Shown: positions 57,601-64,000 of the stretch, piece after piece
Layout of the letters: the number at the start of each line of letters is the position of its first letter
Position numbering within the stretch: the first letter of the stretch is position 1
The notes under the pieces: model-generated
The model's input: the letters and a program-made list of their open reading frames with translations, nothing else
What the model was told of the DNA's origin: nothing
Databases searched by the model: none
Translations under genes and position numbers: made by a program
DNA from: Arenicola marina
Lineage: Eukaryota > Annelida > Polychaeta > Arenicolidae
Length of the DNA stretch: 64,000 nt
NCBI GenBank assembly: GCA_964019135.1
Contig: OZ025248.1
Coordinates: 53,685,670 to 53,749,669 of the forward strand
Direction of reading: 5' to 3'

Positions 57601-60600
57601 TCCCTCTATCCCGCCCCCATCCCACCCTCAACCTTACTCACTCCGCCGTGTTCCCTCCATCCCGCCCCATCCCCGCCTCCACCTTACTTACTCTGCCGTG
57701 TTCCCTCCATCCCGCCCCACCCCAGCCTCAACCTTACTTACTTAGCCGTGTCCCCCCCCCATCTCGCCCCATTCCAGCCTCAACCTTACTTACTCAGCCG
57801 TATTCCCCCTATCCCGCCCCATCCCCGCCTCCACCTTACTTACTAAGCCGTATTCCCTCCCCTCCGCCCCCATCCCAGCCTCAACCTTACTTACTCAGCC
57901 GTGTTCCTTCCATCCCGCCCCCATCGCAGCCTCAACCTTACTTACTCAGCCGTGTTCCCTCCACCCCGCCCCCATCGCAGCCTCAACCTTACTTACTCAG
58001 CCGTGTTCCCTCCATCCCGCCCCCATCCCAGCCTCAACCTTACTTACTCAACCGTGTACCCTCCATCCCGCCCCCATCCCAGCCTCAACCTTACTTACTC
58101 AGCCGTGTCCCCTCCTTCCCGCCCCACCCCAGCCTCAACCTTACTTACTTAGCCGCCCCCCCCCCATCCCGCCCCATTCCAGCCTCAACGTTACTTAGCC
58201 GTGTTCCCCCCATCCCGCCCCATCCCAGCCTCAACCTTGCTTACTCAGCCGTGTTCTCTCCATCCCGCCCCCATCCTAGCCTCAACCTTACTTACTCAGC
58301 CGTGTTCCCCCCATCCTGCCCCATCCCAGTCTCAACCTTACTGACTCAGCCGTGTTCTGTCCATCCCGCCCCCATCCCATCCTCAACCTTACTGCCTCAG
58401 TCGTGTTCTCTCCATCCCGCCCCCATCCCAGCTTCAACCTTACTCAGCCATGTTCCCTCTATCCCGCCCCCATCCCAGCCTCAACCTTACTTACTCAGCC
58501 GTGTTCCCTCCTTTCCGCCCCACCCCAGCCTCAACCTTACTTACTTAGCCGTGCCCCCCCCCCCCATCCCGCCCCATTCCAGCCTCAACCTTACTTAGCC
58601 GTGTTCCCCCCATCCCGCCCCATCCCAGCCTCAACCTTGCTTACTCAGCCGTGTTCTCTCCATCCCGCCCCCATCCTAGCCTTAACCTTACTTACTCAGC
58701 CGTGTTCTCTCCATCCCGCCCCATCCCAGTCTCAACCTTACTGACTCAGCCGTGTTCCCTCCATCCCGCCCCCATCCCAGCCTAAACCTTACTTACTTAG
58801 CCGTGTACCCTCCATCCCGCCCCCATCCCAGCCTCAACCTTACTTACTTAGCCGTGCACCCCCCCCCCATCCCGCCCCATTCCAGCCTCAACCTTACTTA
58901 GCCGTGTTCCCCCCATCCCGCCCCATCCCAGCCTCAACCTTGCTTACTCAGCCGTGTTCTCTCCATCCCGCCCCCATCCTAGCCTCAACCTTACTTACTC
59001 AGCCGTGTTCTCTCCATCCCGCCCCATCCCAGCCTCAACCTTACTGACTCAGCCGTGTTCCCTCCATCCCGCCCCCATCCCAGCCTCAACCTTACTGACT
59101 CAGCCGTGTTCCCTCCATCCCGCCCCCATCGCATCCTCAACCTTACTTTCTCAGCCGTGTTCTCCCCATCCCGCCCCATCCCCGCCTCAACCTTACTTAC
59201 TCAGCCGTGTTCCCTCCATCCCGCCCCAATCCCGCCTCCATCCCAGCCTCAACCTTACTTACTCAGCCGTGTTCCTTATATCCCGCCCCCATCTCAGCCT
59301 CAACCTTACTTACTCAGCCGTGTTCCCTCCATCCCGCCCCATCCCAGCCTCAACCTTACTTACTCAGCCATGTTCCTTATATCCCGCCCCCATCCCAGCC
59401 TCAACCTTACTTACTCAGCCGTGTTCCCTCCATCCCAGCCTCAACCTTACTTACTCAGCCATGTTCCTTATATCCCGCCCCCATCCGAGCCTCAACCTCA
59501 CTTACTCAGCCATGTTCCCTCCATCCCGCCCCCATCGCAGCCTCAACCTTACTTTCTCAGCCATGATCCCTCCATCCCGCCCCCATCCCAGCCTCAACCT
59601 TACTTACTCAGCCGTGTTCCCTCCATCCCGCCCCATCCCAGCCTCAACCTTACTTACTCAGCCATGTTCCTTATATCCCGCCCCCATCCCAGCCTCAACC
59701 TTACTTACTCAGCCGTGTTCCCTCCATCCCAGCCTCAACCTTACTTACTCAGCCATGTTCCTTATATCCCGCCCCCATCCGAGCCTCAACCTCACTTACT
59801 CAGCCATGTTCCCTCCATCCTGCCCCATCCCCGCCTCAACCTTACTTACTCAGCCGTGTTCCCTCCATCCCGCCCCATCCCGCCTCCATCCCAGCCTCAA
59901 CCTTGCTTACTCAGCCGTGTTCTCTCCATCCCGCCCCCATCCCAGCCTCAACCTTACTGACTCAGCCGTGTTCCCTCCATCCCGCCCCCATCCCAGCCTC
60001 AACCTTACTGACTCAGCCGTGTTCCCTCCATCCCGCCCCCATCGCATCCTCAACCTAACTTTCTCAGCCGTGTTCTCCCCATCCCGCCCCATCCCCGCCT
60101 CAACCTTACTTACTCAGCAGTGTTCCCTCCATCCCGCCCCAATCCCGCCTCCATCCCAGCCTCAACCTTACTTACTCAGCCGTGTTCCTTATATCCCGCC
60201 CCCATCCCAGCCTCAACCTTACTTACCCAGCCGTGTTCCCTCCATCCCGCCCCATCCCAGCCTCAACCTTACTTACTCAGCCATGTTCCTTATATCCCGC
60301 CCCCATCCCAGCCTCAACCTTACTTACTCAGCCGTGTTCCCTCCATCCCAGCCTCAACCTTACTTACTCAGCCATGTTCCTTATATCCCGCCCCCATCCG
60401 AGCCTCAACCTCACTTACTCAGCCATGTTCCCTCCATCTCGCCCCCATCGCAGCCTCAACCTTACTTTCTCAGCCGTGATCCCTCCATCCCGCCTCCATC
60501 CCAGCCTCAACCTTACTTACTCAGCCGTGTTCCTTATATCCCGCCCCCATCCCAGCCTCAACCTTACTTACTCAGCCGTGTTCCCTCCATCCCGCCCCAT

Positions 60601-61240
60601 CCCAGCCTCAACCTTACTTACTCAGCCATGTTCCTTATATCCCGCCCCCATCCCAGCCTCAACCTTACTTACTCAGCCGTATTCCCTCTATCCCGCCCCA
60701 TCCCCGCCTCCACCTTACTTACTAAGCCGTATTCCCTCCCCTCCGCCCCCATCCCAGCCTCAACCTTACTTACTCAGCCGTGTTCCTTCCATCCCGCCCC
60801 CATCGCAGCCTCAACCTTACTTACTCAGCCGTGTTCCCTCCATCCCGCCCCCATCCCAGCCTCAAGCTTACTTACTCAGCCGTGTTCCCTCCATCCCGCC
60901 CCATCCCAGCCTCAACCTTACTTACTCAGCCATGTTCTTTATATCCCGCCCCCATCCCAGCCTCAACCTTACTTACTCAGCCGTGTTCCCTCCATCCCAG
61001 CCTCAACCTTACTTACTCAGCCATGTTCCTTATATCCCACCCCCATCCGAGCCTCAACCTCACTTACTCAGCCATGTTCCCTCCATCCCGCCCCCATCGC
61101 AGCCTCAACCTTACTTTCTCAGCCGTGTTCCCCCCATCCCGCCCCATCCCCGCCTCAACCTTACTTACTCAGCCGTGTTCCCTCCATCCCGCCCCATCCC
61201 GCCTCCATCCCAACCTCAACCTTACTTACTCAGCCGTGTC
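54693..61240. repeat. Minisatellite E, 50/51-bp pyrimidine-rich unit, 6.5 kb
   Basis: Roughly 130 copies of a 51-bp unit made of CTCAACCTTACTTACTCAG, CCGTGTTCCCTCCATCCCG and CCCCCATCCCAGC, with 50-bp and shorter variants. All three + frames are stop-free, so frames up to 765 codons reflect the repeat. Blocks are duplicated at higher order: 55291 recurs at 55842 (551 bp), 56792 at 57901 (1109 bp) and 59207 at 60120 (913 bp). Each unit contains acceptor-like CTTACTCAG and CATCCCAG. Confidence 0.95.
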
Positions 61241-61739
61241 CTTTCCTTTAAATTATACATATCTTGAAGGTAACCGGGCCCAATCTTTTTGATACTCTTG
61301 TAAAATTCTGATGCTATGCCGCGCAATCGTTCAACATATAGCAATGGTCTACCCGCTCTCTTCCACTTTCTGCCTTCGACTCACTCCGCTAGGGCTCCAT
61401 TATAGCTTGCGTAGCGCCACCGTGCGGGGAGCTTGGCTCTGTTCCTAAAATCCAAAATCTAAAATCAAACCCCAATGAACGCTCCTCAATCTTACGTATG
61501 CTTTTCATATCACAAAATGCCGCCACACAACGGGACAGTAGTTAAAGTGTGAAAGGATGAAGGAATGAAATAAAGTAAGTGTGCTATCAACATTCATTAA
61601 TGTTTATACCCAGCTAATACATTGGGACTTTTGCCGGCCTTTTGGCATAAACTGTGGGTGCCGAAAAATTTCATCTGGAATCCAGTTGAATACCTAGTAA
61701 TGTTACTTCCTGCTCCACCGCCAGTTAATTAAATCTTAC
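61241..61739. other. Unique sequence between arrays, no gene recognised
   Basis: No exon or repeat recognised. Confidence 0.4.
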
Positions 61740-62032
61740 TTAGTCGTGTTCCCTCCATCTCGCCTGCCCGGCTGCCCGCCCCCCATGCCCGACGCCCGCC
61801 CCCGTGCCCGACGCCCGCCCCCATGCCCGACGCCCGCCCCCATGCCCTGACGCCCGCCCCCGCGCACGCCCCAAGCCCTCTCGATGTCCCGACACCGCCC
61901 CGACGCCCGCCCCGACGCCCGCCCCCGCTCCCGCCCCCATACCCGCCCTGATGCCTAGATGTCCCGACGCCCGCCCCGACGCCCGCCCCCGCTCCCGCCC
62001 CCATACCCGCCCTGATGCCTAGATGTCCCGAT
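61740..62032. repeat. C-rich tandem repeat, GCCCGACGCCCGCCCC units
   Basis: Short units of about 16-20 bp built on GCCCGACGCCCGCCCC, followed by two copies of a block of roughly 64 bp ending CTGATGCCTAGATGTCCCGA. The opening TTACTTAGTCGTGTTCCCTC resembles minisatellite E, so it may be an offshoot of that array. Confidence 0.8.
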
Positions 62033-63230
62033 AACGGACCTCCATCCTGCCCGCCCCCTTCCCACTCTTCGCCTCCAAAAAAATGATGCAAACCGAGGCG
62101 TTTCCCTGCGCTATGCTGCATGTGTGGGCCGGATCGTGCACCTGTGTTCACCGACACCAAACACCGCCACTATAGCCGCGGGCCCGGCCAGGGTTTAGGG
62201 TGAAAGAAACCACGGGCCTGACACCAAAGAGGCCTTGCAGTCGCGGGATAACATTACTTGACATTCATAGTTGGCTATGTGATTTTTCACTCGTCCAAAT
62301 ATTGACCGGGCAAAGAGGTATTCCCCCAGACTTCTGGGTCTGAGCGGCTAGCGGGATGGCCGTTTAGCCATCCCCCCACAGCCACCATGGCCACGAAGCG
62401 GGGTGGGCGGGGTGAGCATAAAAAAAGCTTCTCCGTCGGCCTACCTTAAAAGGGTCAGATAATTGGCTTCCGTGTGAGTGTGAGAGTTTCTGACAAAAGT
62501 CACGAGTATCCCGGGTCAAATATGGTCATTATGACTGTGGTGGGGCAATGATGGGTCGGTGGGACCAGGTGTAAGCCCGCAGCCCTACAGCCCCTCACGT
62601 AGTCGGCTGTTGACATGCGTAGGGGCGACTAAACACAGGCCGCCTCACGCCTTGTTTGGCCACGAGGAGATATTAGTCCGGCGTCCTAAAGCCGTAACAA
62701 GGTGAGAACCAACTGAAAGGGGGAGTCGGGTCTTTGATGGCGGCCGTGAGAGCAGTGGAGGACACAGACTCCAAGTCAAAGAGCGTTTGTTGTGTACAGC
62801 TAAAGGCAGCGGTCAACACGATAAATACACAGCAGCTGTTGACTACTGGGAGAGAACGTGGTACCAGCACCCCCCCCCCCCCACTTCCTCACACCCACCC
62901 ACCCCCCGCGTCCGACCCATGTAGTCAGCCCCTTTGCCGTTGACTTCTGTTCGCGCTATTTGCTTCCACCCGACGCAAAGGTGCTTGAATTGGCCGCATT
63001 ATTAGTAAGCAGTTATTGTGAGTAGTTTATCTGGGACTATATCACTTCCTTTTACCTCAAACCCGACTTTTACTGATCAAATGCGCCGCACGCATCGCCT
63101 GTTCTATGCTGGTCGGGGCTGACGTTCAGCCATCAAGGAGTACCACTACGTAGTCAAAACTGTCCATGGTGAGTGCTGAACCACAGTACAGAATGACTTA
63201 CTTATGGCATCTTATAACCACTCTGGGTCA
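62033..63230. other. Unique sequence, no gene recognised
   Basis: Contains two ATGs in reasonable context: MATKRGGRGEHKK at 62388 and MAAVRAVEDTDSK at 62737. Neither has a recognisable protein nor confident splice sites. Confidence 0.35.
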
Positions 63231-63232
63231 CG

Positions 63233-63490
63233 ATATTAAGGATGAAAGCACTAAGGGTCACGATATGAACGATCAAAGCACTAATGGTTACGATATGAAC
63301 GATGAAAGCACTAATGGTTACGATATGAACGATCAAAGCACTAAGGGTCACGATATGAACGATGAAAGCACTAATGGTTACGATATGAACGATGAAAGCA
63401 CTAAAGGTCACGATATGAACGATGAAAGCACCAATGGTTACGACATGAACGATGAAGGCACTAATGGTCACGATATAAACGATGAAAGCA
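63233..63490. repeat. 30-bp minisatellite (10-codon open repeat)
   Basis: About nine copies of a 30-bp unit made of CACGATATGAAC and GATGAAAGCACTAAGGGT, with CAAAGC/GAAAGC and GGTCAC/GGTTAC variants. In one + frame it reads GHDMNDESTN repeats within an open frame 63166-63750. The 30-bp length keeps frame, but no signal peptide or domain supports coding. Confidence 0.9.
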
Positions 63491-63631
63491 TCATAATGTA
63501 TGACGTACGTTCCAATCGAGACGGTATTAACAGTGTTTTGATGGTATTTAGGGAGAAAAGTATATTTAGTTGGGCTAGTTCCGACCGGTGTATGGCTATA
63601 GGTTGTCACATCTCGTTATCACAGACCACAG

Positions 63632-63733
63632 GACACCGCGGTGGACCTGCCCCGTATAGCGCCATTCGTTCGCAGAGACGCCGGAAACTCCATTGTCTTC
63701 AGGCTCCCGGACTGCTCTGCGCAACCGGATGGC
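63632..63733 (+). CDS. Candidate internal exon of an unrecognised gene
   Basis: Acceptor-like atcacagaccacag and donor GGC|gtgagt bracket 102 nt (34 codons, phase 0 both sides) encoding DTAVDLPRIAPFVRRDAG and then NSIVFRLPDCSAQPDG. The amino acid composition looks like real protein, unlike the repeat-derived frames around it. I do not recognise a family, and no partner exon lies in the window. Confidence 0.3.
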
Positions 63734-64000
63734 GTGAGTGTGCAGAGTGACGTCACAGGCGGAAGTCCTACCACTTCCGGCGCACAGCGTGGGGGCTATT
63801 TCGCCAAGATGAGTAGTTCCTCAACGTTAGGGAGGGGGTGGCAATAGTCGCGTGATGTCCCGTATGAGACAGATCAAAGAGAGTCTATGCATGGCATTAC
63901 GATACCATATCAGGCATAGGGTAGTCGTACTCGAATAACCTCTTTAGTATTCGATTTTGATTGGAAATATTCATTTTGAAATACGTTTTCAAAATCATCC
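63734..64000. other. Window end, nothing recognised
   Basis: No motif beyond the putative donor at 63734. Confidence 0.35.

Noticed and set aside
8300-61240. CRISPR arrays
   Set aside because: Direct repeats of 28-41 bp occur, but they are head-to-tail without unique spacers, in a eukaryotic genome.
54778-61292. Plus-strand open frames up to 765 codons, proline/serine-rich
   Set aside because: They come from the 50/51-bp pyrimidine-rich array, with all three frames open at the same place and frame changes at 50-bp units.
62734-62943. ORF MAAVRAVEDTDSKSK... as a first exon
   Set aside because: It runs into a poly-C stretch, has no convincing donor and no recognisable homology.

Overview
The window is animal nuclear DNA: it has spliced genes with GT-AG introns, a tRNA-derived SINE, cut-and-paste transposon remnants and long minisatellites. 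No prokaryotic gene, CRISPR array or functional RNA gene was seen. The one gene I can name with confidence is EED (embryonic ectoderm development), the WD40 core subunit of Polycomb Repressive Complex 2. It lies on the + strand in 11 coding exons from 18747 to 41758. The joined exons make 1308 nt, or 435 residues, against 441 in human EED as I remember it. Landmark residues sit at a constant offset of 6. Lineage is inferred, not shown: a marine invertebrate, probably a lophotrochozoan and perhaps a mollusc.

Layout. 1-3.7 kb: AT-rich DNA with one GC-rich patch and no gene recognised. 3.7-8.05 kb: a probable two-exon gene for a small secreted Cys-containing peptide precursor that I do not recognise, with a hAT-like MITE and a SINE fragment in its intron. 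8.3-17.4 kb: three long tandem arrays (35-bp units in two subfamilies, 37-bp units, and a G-rich repeat) plus copy 1 of a dispersed repeat. 18.7-41.8 kb: EED. 42.6-45.4, 46.8-50.5 and 54.7-61.2 kb: arrays of 29-, 41- and ~51-bp units. 52.66-53.18 kb: a large foldback palindrome. 63.2-63.7 kb: a short 30-bp minisatellite and one candidate exon. By rough count more than half of the window is tandem repeat.

The most striking structure is inside EED. Intron 1 carries a 3.8-kb non-autonomous transposon with palindromic ends and a 5-bp target duplication, and a TA-flanked element is nested in it. A SINE with a perfect 12-bp target duplication ends 25 bp before exon 4. At least four tandem arrays are built from, or abut, EED's own splice junctions. 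The 3' part of exon 4 plus its donor occurs 14 times. The exon 6 acceptor is repeated in a 29-bp array. The exon 8 acceptor with its first codons is repeated. The exon 9 end plus its 5' splice site is repeated over 8.5 kb, roughly 270 times. The intron 6 array begins next to its donor and is a run of G-quadruplex motifs. I propose splice-junction-seeded minisatellite growth in a Polycomb gene as the novel phenomenon here. Reading through the first donors and using the last acceptors still gives a canonical EED protein.
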